From the NCBI GenBank assembly GCA_963775235.1, contig CAVZHY010000002.1, positions 186,001 to 250,000 on the forward strand: a stretch of DNA of 64,000 bases, given 5' to 3'. The stretch comes from JBBDMC01 sp963775235. Lineage in GTDB: Bacteria; Pseudomonadota; Alphaproteobacteria; Rhizobiales; Kaistiaceae. The translations under genes were made by a program, and so were the position numbers. Positions 7,306 to 16,674 of this stretch are shown here, piece by piece. Each line of letters starts with the position of its first letter. Position 1 is the stretch's first letter. Under the pieces are notes generated by a model. It worked only from the letters and a program-made list of their open reading frames with translations. It had not been told where the DNA came from and made no database searches.

Positions 7306-8712
7306 ATGGACGACACAGAGTCACTGTTCTCGGTTCTGCGCCGGGCGGCCGAACCGGACATCGTCGCGGCGATCGAACAACTGGTGGCCAGCGGTTCCGA
7401 CCGTGATCTCAATCGGATCAATGCGCTCGCCTTCGCGGCCGCGCACGGCTTCGACGAAGATGAGACCATCGCCGCGTACCTGCACGCTTCGCGGCTCGGC
7501 CTGTTCGAGATGGCCTGGAACGTACTGTGTCCGGGCTGCGGCGGCGTCCTCGGAGCCAACGCCAGCCTGAAGGGCGTCCATGAGGACGTGTACACGTGTC
7601 GTTTGTGCGCCGCCGGCTACGAGCCGACCCTCGACGAGATGGTCGAGGTCGTCTTCACGGTAAGCGCGCGCATACGTCATATTGCCGGCCACGATCCCGG
7701 CACCTTGCCGCCGTTCGAGTACTTCCGGCAGATATTCTGGAGCTCGGGTGTCGACCTGCCGGAGGAAGGCCTGGAGGAGGAGATAGCAGATGCAACGCTG
7801 GATGTACTCGAACTGCCGCCCGGTCAAAAGGCCTATTTGACCGTGCTGCTGCCCGAAGGCGATATTGCGTGCTTCGAGCCCGTCACCCATGCCGCACACT
7901 TCCTTCGCGTTTCCGGTGAGCCGACGCGAGAGCGCCAGAATCTTTCGATCACTTACAACGAGATCAGCCCGCCCAGCGGCGAGCACGAAATGCGTCCGGG
8001 CCCTTTACGCGTCGCGCTCGAGAACCAAGCCGCTGTCCGCACAATTCCTTCGATCTGGGTGCGCAATGACAAGATGTACGCGATACTCAGCCGCAGGCGG
8101 CCGTTTCTTACCGCCAAGCGGCTACTGTCGAACCAGACGTTTCGCGACCTCTATCGAACCGAAATCCTCGACATCGATCAGCGCCTCAAGATCCTGAGCC
8201 TGACGTTCCTGTTTACCGACCTCAAAGGGTCGACCGAGTTCTACGAGCGCGTCGGCGACCTTGCCGCCTACGATCTCGTGCGATCACACTTCCATGTGCT
8301 GCATGAGATCGTTGCGGCGGAATCGGGTGCGGTGGTCAAAACCATCGGTGACGCGGTGATGGCCACGTTCGCCACCCCCGAACACGCGGTGGCGGCGGCG
8401 CTGAGGATGCGCGACGGCATGATGGACCTCAACGAACAACGCGGTCACGAGGACCTGCTGCTCAAGATCGGCATCCACGAGGGGCCGTGCCTTGCGGTCA
8501 GCCTCAACGACCGCCAGGATTACTTCGGCCAGACAGTCAACATCGCTTCGCGCGTCCAAAATCTTGCCCAGTCGCGGGCGATCTTCGCCACCGAGCTAGT
8601 GGTTGAAACGCGATCTTCAGCATTGTTGAAGAAGCACGGCCTGATGCCGCTGCCGCAGGAAATCCAGCTCCGTGGGGTGAGCGAAAAGGTGAAGATCTAC
8701 GAAATTCCGTAG
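7306..8712 (+). CDS. Class III adenylate/guanylate cyclase with N-terminal zinc-ribbon (DUF5939-like) domain
   Basis: Predicted soluble nucleotide cyclase of 468 residues. The N-terminal part (to about 290) contains a four-cysteine ribbon, C75-PG-C78 and C98-RL-C101, followed by an unassigned region of the DUF5939 type. The catalytic domain covers about residues 300-468. Both metal-binding aspartates are present (FTDLKGST and IGDAVMATF), as is the GQTVNIASRVQ segment that contributes the transition-state Asn/Arg, so activity is expected. Substrate choice (ATP or GTP) cannot be settled here. ATG7306 is chosen because the domain starts just after it; the frame happens to remain open 1.2 kb upstream, antisense to the lactonase gene. 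Confidence 0.88.
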   Translation: MDDTESLFSVLRRAAEPDIVAAIEQLVASGSDRDLNRINALAFAAAHGFDEDETIAAYLHASRLGLFEMAWNVLCPGCGGVLGANASLKGVHEDVYTCRLCAAGYEPTLDEMVEVVFTVSARIRHIAGHDPGTLPPFEYFRQIFWSSGVDLPEEGLEEEIADATLDVLELPPGQKAYLTVLLPEGDIACFEPVTHAAHFLRVSGEPTRERQNLSITYNEISPPSGEHEMRPGPLRVALENQAAVRTIPSIWVRNDKMYAILSRRRPFLTAKRLLSNQTFRDLYRTEILDIDQRLKILSLTFLFTDLKGSTEFYERVGDLAAYDLVRSHFHVLHEIVAAESGAVVKTIGDAVMATFATPEHAVAAALRMRDGMMDLNEQRGHEDLLLKIGIHEGPCLAVSLNDRQDYFGQTVNIASRVQNLAQSRAIFATELVVETRSSALLKKHGLMPLPQEIQLRGVSEKVKIYEIP

Positions 8713-8868
8713 AGAAACGGTCGCTTTCCGGGTGCAGCCCATGATTGTCAGGTGCTCGCCGGCACCGTCCGCCGGTCGACCTTTCCCCTCGTTGGGCCTT
8801 TTGCTACGGTTTATGAAGTGATGCGGCGGCTTTACGTGGGAAAATTGACATCGATTGGGAGCCAAACA

Positions 8869-9471
8869 ATGAGCCGCGCCATTTCGGTCGTTGGTGCTCT
8901 TGTGCTGCTCGCGCTCACGGCGCCTCAGGCAGCGCAGGCTATTACCTTCACGCAAGGGACCTATATCGACGGTCTCCTCAACGACAGCACGACCGCTCCT
9001 CCAGGGACGGCGTACAATTTTACTGACTTGGCGAAGTTGTTCACGACCAACTTTCTGGCCTATCAGTGGGGCTACGTCGACGATGGCAATCCGACGCCGC
9101 AGGATGCTGCGTCCGTAAAAGGTTTCGTCGAGAGTTGGACCGGGCTCGCTCTCAGTGACGTGGTCAACCAGTGGGACGAACTCTCCAGTGGCACTGATTT
9201 TTCGAGCAGCGACTCGAATGCTACTCATCCATCAGTGTCGGCGAACGTGTATGCGGTGCACTTCGGTCAGGGTGAACTCGTTTTCATCTTCAAAAACCCG
9301 GTCGTGCTGGCTCTAAGTGACTGGACCGGCAAGGGGCTCAGCGATTTCCGCGCTTACGACGCGACCATAGCCAGTGAAGTACCGCTCCCGGCTGCTCTGC
9401 CCCTGTTCGCCTCAGGCGTAGCGGGGATCGGCGCCCTCGGCTGGCGCAAGCGGCGTCGCAAGGCAGCTTGA
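8869..9471 (+). CDS. VPLPA-CTERM sorting-domain protein (exosortase substrate)
   Basis: Secreted protein of 200 residues with unknown central domain. The N-terminus is a Sec signal (hydrophobic ISVVGALVLLALTA, cleavage near AQA at about residue 24). The C-terminus has the tripartite exosortase signal: VPLPAALPLF, a hydrophobic stretch, then the basic RKRRRK tail. This is the VPLPA variant of PEP-CTERM, usually processed by an XrtD-type exosortase. No exosortase is in the window. The body is rich in Ser, Thr, Asp and aromatic residues. ATG8869 is chosen by GGGAG at 8857-8861 and by the signal peptide directly after it. A strong terminator follows. Confidence 0.85.
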   Translation: MSRAISVVGALVLLALTAPQAAQAITFTQGTYIDGLLNDSTTAPPGTAYNFTDLAKLFTTNFLAYQWGYVDDGNPTPQDAASVKGFVESWTGLALSDVVNQWDELSSGTDFSSSDSNATHPSVSANVYAVHFGQGELVFIFKNPVVLALSDWTGKGLSDFRAYDATIASEVPLPAALPLFASGVAGIGALGWRKRRRKAA

Positions 9472-9494
9472 GGGAAATCCAGTCCTTTGCGATC

Positions 9495-9521
9495 AAAGGG
9501 CAGGCCGGGCCTGCCCTTTTT
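9495..9521 (+). terminator. Rho-independent terminator after the VPLPA-CTERM gene
   Basis: Perfect stem AAAGGGCAGGC (9495-9505) / GCCTGCCCTTT (9509-9519) with a 3-base loop, running into a T tract to 9521. It begins 24 bases after the stop of the VPLPA-CTERM gene and separates it from manC. Confidence 0.9.
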
Positions 9522-9618
9522 CGTTTGGCATGCCCACCACAATTCCGCCTACCGTTCCCAATCGTGCCGCCATCGGTTAGGTAACTGAGGTCTTTGACCG
9601 CTGGCGACCGGGCTGAAC

Positions 9619-11022
9619 TTGATCGTTCCCGTCATCCTGTGCGGCGGCGCCGGCACCCGCCTGTGGCCGACTTCCCGCGCCGACCTGCCCAAACCCCTTC
9701 TGCCGCTGCTGGGTGGTCAATCGACTTTCGCTTTGACCGTCACCCGAGTTGCCGACCGGGCCGCGTTTACCGATCCGGTGATCGTCGCGGGAGCGAGCCA
9801 TCGTCATCTGATCGAGGCGGCGCTTGCGCATGCTAAGGCACCGGCAAGGCTCCTGCTGGAACCGACCCCGCGCGACACCGCCATGGCGATCGCGGTAGCG
9901 GCGGTTGTCGTCGCCGACCAAGATCCGGACGCCGTCCTTCTGGCGCTGCCGGCTGACCATGTTATCCGGGATGTTACGGCGTTTGTGGCGGCCATTGGAT
10001 CGGCGCGGGCGGCAGCCGACGATGATCGCATCGTAACCTTCGGCGTCAGGCCCGACCGGCCGGCAGGCGAATTCGGCTACATCAGACCCGGCGCTTCCAT
10101 GGCCAACGGCATCTCGTCCGTCGACCAATTCGTCGAAAAGCCGGACGCGGTCACGGCGGCGGCGCTGATTGCGGACGGTTGCTTGTGGAACGCCGGTATC
10201 TTCCTGATGCGCGCAACAACCGCGATCGACCTGATCGAGCGTTACGCCCCGGCCGTTGCTCGCGCCGCGCGCGATGCCGTCGCCGGAGCCGTCGACGATG
10301 GGGCCCTGGTGCTCGCCGCGCGACCCTTTCCGCGCAGCCCCGGCGACGTCGTTCGACCGCGCCGTCATGGAGAAGACCGATCGCGCCGTCGTCGCAGAGG
10401 CGCGCTTCGACTGGTACGACCTCGGCACCTGGGCGGCGGTCTGGGCAGCTTCAACAAGGATGCCGCCGGCAACTCCGTCGACGGCGACGTGGTCCTCGTC
10501 GATACCCGCGGCTCCTATGTCACCACTGCGCGCCCAACGGTTGGCGTGGTCGGTCTCGACGATGCAATCGTCGTTGTCAGCGACGATGCGGTTCTGGTGG
10601 CGAGCCGCGCTCACGCCGACGCCGTCAAGACCCTGGTCGCGGCAATCGATGCGCGCCCCGAGGCCGTCGTCGGCGACTTCGCCCGTCACTACCGGCCGTG
10701 GGGTCACTATCAGTCGCTCGAGCTTGGCTCCGACTATCAGGTCAAGCGCATCGTCATCGATCCGCGTCAACGTCTGTCGTTGCAGCACCACGCGCATCGG
10801 TCCGAGCACTGGACGGTCGTCGCCGGCGCCGCCGAGGCGACGATCGGTGCGAAGGTCGTCGCCATGCAGGCCGGCGATTCGGTCGACGTTCCCAGGGGGG
10901 CCGTTCACCGCCTCGCCAATCACGGAGCCGTACCGCTGGTCGTTATCGAGCTCCAGTTCGGCGCCTACCTTGGCGAGGATGACATCGTCCGTATCGAAGA
11001 CGACTACGGCCGCAGCGGCTGA
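9619..11022 (+). CDS. manC: Mannose-1-phosphate guanylyltransferase / mannose-6-phosphate isomerase (bifunctional, frame-disturbed)
   Basis: Makes GDP-mannose for polysaccharides. The nucleotidyltransferase half begins with ILCGGAGTRLWPTSR (the GGxGTRLxPxS(R) signature) followed by PKPLL. FVEKPD is at about residue 175, and a cupin isomerase half is at about 350-460 (RPWGHYQSLE, then LSLQHHAHRSEHWTVV). The frame is open throughout (467 residues, TTG start). However, about 38 residues encoded at 10340-10450 are non-homologous Arg-rich sequence, whereas the +1 frame there encodes the expected VMEKTDRAVV and WYDLGTWAAVW. One extra base near 10340 and one missing base near 10455 explain this. It lies after a terminator as a probable single-gene unit. 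Confidence 0.87.
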   Translation: MIVPVILCGGAGTRLWPTSRADLPKPLLPLLGGQSTFALTVTRVADRAAFTDPVIVAGASHRHLIEAALAHAKAPARLLLEPTPRDTAMAIAVAAVVVADQDPDAVLLALPADHVIRDVTAFVAAIGSARAAADDDRIVTFGVRPDRPAGEFGYIRPGASMANGISSVDQFVEKPDAVTAAALIADGCLWNAGIFLMRATTAIDLIERYAPAVARAARDAVAGAVDDGALVLAARPFPRSPGDVVRPRRHGEDRSRRRRRGALRLVRPRHLGGGLGSFNKDAAGNSVDGDVVLVDTRGSYVTTARPTVGVVGLDDAIVVVSDDAVLVASRAHADAVKTLVAAIDARPEAVVGDFARHYRPWGHYQSLELGSDYQVKRIVIDPRQRLSLQHHAHRSEHWTVVAGAAEATIGAKVVAMQAGDSVDVPRGAVHRLANHGAVPLVVIELQFGAYLGEDDIVRIEDDYGRSG

Positions 11023-11108
11023 CCGGCAAAGCCCCAAGGCGATCCCTTGACGCCTTTTCGGGAATTTGTCCAAATGACCGCTGACCACGGGCCTGCGAAG
11101 GGGACCCA

Positions 11109-12473
11109 ATGCCGGTCGAACGGGTGCCTGACATCGCCTCGGGGCGTCTGTCACCGCAAGAGTATCTGACCAACTTCAGCGACCTCCATCCGCCGCTCGA
11201 TCACCATCAGGCGCTGGTCGAGGCGGACCGGTGCTACTTCTGTTTCGACGCACCATGCACGACCGCGTGCCCGACCGGGATCGACATCCCGATGTTCATC
11301 CGCGAGATCCTCACCGACAATCCCAGGGGCGCGGCGGAGACCATCCTGTCGGCCAATATCCTCGGCGGCATGTGTGCGCGGGTGTGCCCGACCGAGACGC
11401 TGTGCGAAGAAGCCTGCGTGCGCGAAGCGGCCGAGGGCAAGCCCGTGCGCATCGGCGAATTGCAGCGCTACGCCACGGATGTGCTGATGGGGGACGGCCA
11501 ACAGCCGTTCCAGCGCGCCAAACCGACGGGACGCCGGATCGCCGTCGTCGGCGGCGGCCCCGCCGGCCTGTCGTGCGCCCATCGCCTCGCCATGCACGGC
11601 CATGACGTCGTCATCTTCGATGCGCGGCCCGAAGATCGGCGGTCTCAACGAATACGGCATCGCCGCCTACAAGACCGTCAATGATTTCGCGCAGGCGGAG
11701 GTCGACTTCATCCTGTCGATCGGCGGCATCAATGTCGAGACCGGCAAGCAGCTCGGCCGCGATTTCACCATCGCCGAGCTGCGTCAGGACTTTGACGCCG
11801 TATTCCTCGGATTGGGTCTTGCAGGCGTCAACGCCCTCGGACTGCCTGACGAGGACGCAGCCGGCGTCGCCGACGCGGTCGCTTACATCGCCGATCTCCG
11901 TCAGGCGAAGGATCTGTCGGCCCTGCCGGTCGGCCGCCGGGTAGTGGTAGTCGGCGGCGGCATGACCGCCATCGACATCGCCACCCAATCGAGACGGTTG
12001 GGAGCCGAGGACGTGACCATCGTATATCGCCGCGGTGCCGATCGCATGGGGCAAGCCAATTCGAGCGCGAGCTTGCCCAGACGGATGGCGTCAGGATCAA
12101 ACTGTCGGCCATCCCGCGACGGCTCGTTTCTTCTGGCGGCAAGGTGATGTCGGTCGAGTTCGAATACACGTCCGAGAACGACGGCAGGATTGTCGGTACC
12201 GGCGAGACGTTCGCGCTTGAAGCCGACATGGTGTTCAAGGCAATCGGCCAGACCTTTGTTGCCGACGCCATCGACGGCGCGGTTGCAACATCGGCGGGAC
12301 CGGGCATCGCGCTCGAGGGCGGTCGCATCAAGGCGGACGGAGAGCGGCGCACGACGATGGAAGGGGTCTGGGCCGGTGGGGACTGCATTGCCGGTGGTTC
12401 CGACCTCACTGTGGTTGCGGTCGAGGACGGCAAGATCGCCGCTGAGTCCATTCACCGCGCGCTGATGGGCTAG
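11109..12473 (+). CDS. preT: NAD-dependent dihydropyrimidine dehydrogenase subunit PreT (two frame breaks)
   Basis: FAD-containing electron-input subunit of the PreTA enzyme, which reduces uracil and thymine to dihydropyrimidines with NADH. The N-terminal Fe-S region has CYFCFDAPC-TTACP and the CARVCPTETLCEEACV cluster motif. A dinucleotide fold follows (AVVGGGPAGLSCA, about residue 140) and a second one lies later (VVVVGGGMTAIDIA). The last third continues in the first frame and ends in VWAGGDCIAGGSDLTVVAVEDG-type sequence, as expected. The reading frame breaks near 11630 (one extra base) and near 12050 (one base missing). All domains are otherwise complete at family length, so assembly error is more likely than decay. 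preA follows after 21 bases. Confidence 0.88.
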
Positions 12474-12494
12474 ACCAGGGCAGGGAGTCTCCGC

Positions 12495-13799
12495 ATGGCC
12501 GATCTCCGCAGCGAATTCATCGGCATCAAGTCGCCCAACCCGTTCTGGCTCGCCTCGGCGCCGCCGACCGACAAGGAATACAACGTCGTACGCGCCTTCA
12601 GGCAAGGGTGGGGCGGCGTGGTGTGGAAGACGCTCGGCGAGGACCCGCCGATCGTCAATGTTGCCGGCCCGCGCTACGGCGCTATCCATGCCGGCGACCG
12701 CCGGCTGATCGGGCTCAACAACATCGAGCTGATCACCGACCGGCCGCTCGACGTGAACCTCCGCGAGATCAAGCAGGTCAAGCGGGACTGGCCAGACCGC
12801 GCGCTGGTGGTCTCGCTGATGGTGCCGTGCGAAGAGGCGAACTGGAAAGCGATCCTGACGGCCGTCGAGGATACCGGTTGCGACGGTGTCGAGCTCAACT
12901 TCGGCTGTCCGCACGGCATGAGCGAGCGGGGCATGGGCTCCGCGGTCGGCCAGGTGCCGGAATACATCGAGATGGTGGTGCGCTGGTGCAAGGCGGCGAC
13001 GCGCATGCCCGTCATCGTCAAGCTCACGCCAAACATTACCGATATCCGCTATCCGGCGCGTGCCGCAAAGAAAGGCGGCGCCGACGCCGTGTCGCTGATC
13101 AACACGATCAATTCGATCACCAACGTCGATCTCGACAGCTTCGCGCCGATGCCCACGATCGACGGCAAGGGCTCGCACGGCGGTTATTGCGGTCCGGCGG
13201 TAAAGCCGATCGCGCTCTCGATGGTGTCCGAGATCGCCCGCGATGGGGAGAGCGCGGGCCTGCCGATCTCCGGCATCGGCGGCATCACCACCTGGCGGGA
13301 CGCGGCGGAGTTTCTGTCGCTCGGCGCGGCGAACGTGCAAGTGTGCACGGCCGCGATGACCTATGGCTTCAAGATCGTCGGCGAGATGATCTCCGGCCTT
13401 TCCCGATATCTGGACGAGCGCCAGATGAAGGTCGCCGATCTCGTCGGGCGCGCGGTGCCCAACCTCAGCGACTGGAAGTACCTCAACCTCAACTACGTGA
13501 CCAAGGCGCGCATCGACCAGGGCCTCTGCATCCAGTGCGGCCGCTGCCACATCGTGTGCGAGGACGCCTCGCACCAGGCGATCACCGCCACCAAGAATGG
13601 CCGCCGCCACTTCGAGGTCATCGACGCCGAGTGCGTCGGATGCAACCTCTGCGTCAACGTCTGTCCGGTGGAGAACTGCATCACCATGGAACGGCTGACC
13701 AGCGGCGTCGACCCACACACCGGTGCGCCGGCGACCGGGTACCGCAACTGGACGCAGCACCCCAACAATCCGATGCGGGCGCCCGAACCGGCCGAATAG
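12495..13799 (+). CDS. preA: NAD-dependent dihydropyrimidine dehydrogenase subunit PreA
   Basis: Catalytic FMN subunit of PreTA, 434 residues. Residues 1 to about 310 form a dihydroorotate-dehydrogenase-like barrel with GCPHGMSERGMG supplying the active-site region. Residues about 335-410 form a ferredoxin-like domain with two 4Fe-4S motifs: CIQCGRCHIVC and CVGCNLCVNVCP. Length and motif order match PreA. The start has GGAG a few bases upstream. It sits in one unit with preT and a small ABM-like gene. No dihydropyrimidinase or beta-ureidopropionase gene is in the window, so the pathway must be completed elsewhere. Confidence 0.95.
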   Translation: MADLRSEFIGIKSPNPFWLASAPPTDKEYNVVRAFRQGWGGVVWKTLGEDPPIVNVAGPRYGAIHAGDRRLIGLNNIELITDRPLDVNLREIKQVKRDWPDRALVVSLMVPCEEANWKAILTAVEDTGCDGVELNFGCPHGMSERGMGSAVGQVPEYIEMVVRWCKAATRMPVIVKLTPNITDIRYPARAAKKGGADAVSLINTINSITNVDLDSFAPMPTIDGKGSHGGYCGPAVKPIALSMVSEIARDGESAGLPISGIGGITTWRDAAEFLSLGAANVQVCTAAMTYGFKIVGEMISGLSRYLDERQMKVADLVGRAVPNLSDWKYLNLNYVTKARIDQGLCIQCGRCHIVCEDASHQAITATKNGRRHFEVIDAECVGCNLCVNVCPVENCITMERLTSGVDPHTGAPATGYRNWTQHPNNPMRAPEPAE

Positions 13800-13903
13800 G
13801 CGGAGTCAGGCGGGCTCTTCAACCGCATTCGAACTTCACTTCCGCTGGTGTACAGTGGGAAAACGGTGGCGCAGCCCGCGCCGGGGCCTGGAGGGAGGCA
13901 GAC

Positions 13904-14215
13904 ATGAAGGCATACAACGTCGTCCGGTTCCGGGTGAAGCCTGGCCGCGAGCAGGATTTCATCGAGAAGAACCGGAAGATGACCCAGCAGCGGATGAAGG
14001 GCTTCCTCGGCGGGGCGCTGGTGAAGACCGGCGAGCGGACATTTTGCTTCATGGGCGAATGGGAAAGTTTCGACGCGATCGTCGCGGCGCGGCCGGACAT
14101 GATCAGCATGCTCGACACCTTCCGCGACGCGCTGGAGGACCTCGGTGGCGGCCTTGGCATGACCGATCCGGTTTCCGGCGAGGCGGTTCTGGAATTTCCT
14201 GCCACCGCCATGTGA
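13904..14215 (+). CDS. Small dimeric alpha/beta-barrel (antibiotic biosynthesis monooxygenase-like) protein
   Basis: A 103-residue protein that begins YNVVRFRVKPGREQDFIEKN, the typical first beta strand and helix of ABM-like ferredoxin-fold proteins. A GEWESFDAI motif follows in the third strand region. No catalytic residues can be assigned, and such folds also bind haem or act as small structural proteins. ATG13904 is strongly supported by GGAGGGAGG just upstream. It follows preA by 104 bases and could be cotranscribed with it. Its end is 7 bases from the convergent Nudix gene. The function in the pyrimidine context is unknown. Confidence 0.75.
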   Translation: MKAYNVVRFRVKPGREQDFIEKNRKMTQQRMKGFLGGALVKTGERTFCFMGEWESFDAIVAARPDMISMLDTFRDALEDLGGGLGMTDPVSGEAVLEFPATAM

Positions 14216-14222
14216 GCCGGCA

Positions 14223-14813
14223 TCAGTCCGCAACCTCGTTCAAGTGCCGGATGAGGAGGATGGTCTTGGCGTCCACGATCTCCCCGTGTGCGACACCGGC
14301 GACGGCGTCATCGATAGTCATCTCGATGACCTCGATGTCCTCCCCCTCGTGCGCGGCACCGCCGCCTGGCGAAACGCGGTCGGCGGGCGTGTACCGCGCC
14401 ATGCAATAGACCATCCGCTCGGTGACGGCGCCCGGACTGACAAAAGCATCAAAGACAGGCTCGACGTCGTGCAGGCGGTAGCCGAGCTCTTCCTCGGCCT
14501 CGCGCAGCGCCGCGGCATGGGCGCTCTCGCCTGAATCGATGATGCCGGCGCACGCTTCGATCAGGAAGCCGTCGTGGCCGTTGAGGTGGGCTGCAAGGCG
14601 AAACTGACGCACGAGGAGAACGGTGCGGCGCTCGCGGTCGACTGGCAGAACCACGACCGCGTTGCCGTGATCCTGGATTTCGCGGGTCAGCGTCTGCCAG
14701 GTACCGTCACGGCGACGCAGGTCGAAGACATAGCGCTTGAACGTCGCCCAGCCCTTCGACAGCACCTCCTCGGAGCGGATGCGAACGCGATCGCCATCGG
14801 GCACATCAGGCAT
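14223..14813 (-). CDS. Nudix hydrolase (NudK/ADP-ribose pyrophosphatase-like)
   Basis: Hydrolase of nucleoside diphosphate derivatives, 196 residues. The Nudix box GX5EX7REUXEEXGU is complete at about residues 90-112 (G-IIDSG-E, then REAEEELGY). The N-terminal KRYVFDLRRRDGTWQ, followed by VVVLPVDRERRTVLLVRQFR, resembles GDP-mannose and ADP-sugar pyrophosphatases of the NudK/NudF group. The true start is ATG14813; the same frame runs far upstream only as a shadow inside the next gene. That ATG overlaps the stop of the YbdK-type ligase gene by one base (TGATG), so the two are coupled. Confidence 0.9.
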   Translation of the reverse strand: MPDVPDGDRVRIRSEEVLSKGWATFKRYVFDLRRRDGTWQTLTREIQDHGNAVVVLPVDRERRTVLLVRQFRLAAHLNGHDGFLIEACAGIIDSGESAHAAALREAEEELGYRLHDVEPVFDAFVSPGAVTERMVYCMARYTPADRVSPGGGAAHEGEDIEVIEMTIDDAVAGVAHGEIVDAKTILLIRHLNEVAD

Positions 14814-16030
14814 CAGGGCCGTCCGGCCATTTCCCCGGCCGGGCGGCCCGATGCCGGAGCGCGGCCGGTCATCGCGGCGGGGCCCTCGCAGGCGATAAGC
14901 GTTTCCTCGATGAGGTGATCGACCACGTCCTTCAACGCCGTTTCGGCCGAGGCGCCGCCCTCGATCGCGGTTTCGTAGACCGCAAGCTGACGGTCGGCCG
15001 AAGTGCCGTTGGCGACGATGTGGCGGGCGTGGGCGACTTCCTTTTCGCAGCCGAAGAACCGCGCGTCCTCGGCAGTCATCTCGATCAACTCCTCCATGAG
15101 ATCGGCAAAGGGAACCGGCTCGCCCCTGCCGAAGTCGATGAGGGCGCGGGAAGGCCCGAAGCGCTGGGCGAGCCAGCGGTTCTCGTTGACGAGGAAGGTT
15201 GAGTAGTGGCGCCAGCGCTGGTTGCTCCGCCGCAGGCGGTAGAGCGTGCGCAGCACGCAGCGGTACAAGGCGGCGATGGCGATGGCATCGTCGAGGCGGG
15301 TGCAAACGTCGGTGATGCGCATCTCCAGCGTCGGGAAACGCGCCGACGGCCGCAGGTCCCACCAGATCTTGGTGCCGTCTTCCAACTCGCCGGCGCGCAC
15401 CAGCGTGTCGACGGTGCGATGGAACTCGCTTGGTCCGGCGAAGCTCGGCGGCAGGCCTGTGCGCGGCAATTCGTTGAAGACCGCCAGCCGGTACGAATGC
15501 AACCCGGTCGGCTCGCCGCGCCAGAACGGCGATGACGTCGACAGCGCCAGCAGGTGCGGGAGAAAATACGGGACCTGCTCGAAGAGGTCGAACCGCAACG
15601 CCTCGTCCTCGATGCCGACGTGGACGTGCATGCCGCAGATCAGAAGCCGCCGCGCCAGCAGCTGCATGTCGCGGGCGAGTTTGTTGTAACGCTCCTTGTC
15701 GGTGTTGCGCTGCTGCTCCCACTCGGCGAAAGGATGGGTGGAGGCGGCGATCGGGGCGAGGCCGTACTCGGCGGCCGCTTCGGCGATGGTGCGCCTCAGC
15801 CGCGCGATCTCGGCACGGGCGCTGGCGAGGCTGCCGCAGATCGAGGTGCCGATCTCGATCTGGCAGCGCAGGAATTCCGGCTTGACGTGCTCACCCAGCG
15901 CCTTCTCGCAATCCTTCATCAGCCCGGCCGGCGGGTCGACGACGAGGTCGCGGGTCTCCTTGTCGACAAGGAGATACTCCTCCTCGACGCCGATGGTGAA
16001 CGACGGTTCTTTCGTGAGGGGCGTGGTCAT
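14813..16030 (-). CDS. Carboxylate-amine ligase, YbdK/glutamate-cysteine ligase 2 family
   Basis: ATP-dependent ligase of 405 residues. The N-terminus carries FTIGVEEEYLLVD, the Glu-rich Mg-ATP motif of the GCS2/YbdK family. Other family blocks are RRLLICGMHVHVG (about residue 130) and a FPTLEMRITDVC block near 240. YbdK has weak gamma-glutamylcysteine ligase activity; the physiological substrate is usually unknown. It is the first gene of a two-gene unit with the Nudix hydrolase. Upstream lies a 1.1 kb non-coding region. Confidence 0.9.
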   Translation of the reverse strand: MTTPLTKEPSFTIGVEEEYLLVDKETRDLVVDPPAGLMKDCEKALGEHVKPEFLRCQIEIGTSICGSLASARAEIARLRRTIAEAAAEYGLAPIAASTHPFAEWEQQRNTDKERYNKLARDMQLLARRLLICGMHVHVGIEDEALRFDLFEQVPYFLPHLLALSTSSPFWRGEPTGLHSYRLAVFNELPRTGLPPSFAGPSEFHRTVDTLVRAGELEDGTKIWWDLRPSARFPTLEMRITDVCTRLDDAIAIAALYRCVLRTLYRLRRSNQRWRHYSTFLVNENRWLAQRFGPSRALIDFGRGEPVPFADLMEELIEMTAEDARFFGCEKEVAHARHIVANGTSADRQLAVYETAIEGGASAETALKDVVDHLIEETLIACEGPAAMTGRAPASGRPAGEMAGRP

Positions 16031-16674
16031 GCGCGGAGCGTGTCAGAAAACCGCGCGAGGCGCGAGGGGGAGAAACACAGGGGTCGGGGATGATCGGGCT
16101 GGGGTTCCATGGGCACATGCCTTCCCGTTCCCGCGAGCGAACCCGCTCCGGGTGATGCCGTCCCTGTGTGCCCCTCGCGAGATTCTTTGCGATCCCGGTC
16201 GGGCTTCGCCCTCCTCGCCTCTTGAGAAGGGGGTGGCGGGCGCTCATGGAACGCCAGTCGGGTAGTCCGAGTGTGGGCGCTCAACGAGCGCCCGCCGCAG
16301 CGATTTGACGACCCGCGTTATCGCGCTCCGGAACGGGGAGCCTCGGCCATTTGCGGCTCCGGCTTGTTCCCCGCCCTTAAGGCCAGCTCCTGGCAGCCGG
16401 TCGTAGTGCCGGCGGGCGATCTCACGCGGGCCTCCCGAGACGTAGGGGACCGTCGTCCCCCTGCCGGCCGCGAGGTTTGCCCAAAGGGTTTTGTCCTCGC
16501 TGCCGGTCGCTCCCTGACGGAAGCGCGCCGCAGGCGCCGCACCCCGCCCCACGCTGACGACGCCTCATGAGCGCGCCCCTTTGCGGGCGGGGATCGGACG
16601 ATTATCGGTGCGGCTGCCGGCGCGGGGATAACTTATTTTCGGAGGTGTTTTGGCGGGGGCGGATCGGCCCGCCT

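Noticed and set aside
16244..16552. 102-codon minus-strand frame in the repeat-rich gap.
   Set aside because: No SD, no recognisable domain, and it is embedded in a region full of hairpins; GC-rich DNA yields many such frames.
16300..16620. Possible structural RNA (tmRNA, RNase P, 6S or SRP RNA).
   Set aside because: None of the conserved core sequences of these RNAs is present on either strand; only short hairpins are seen.
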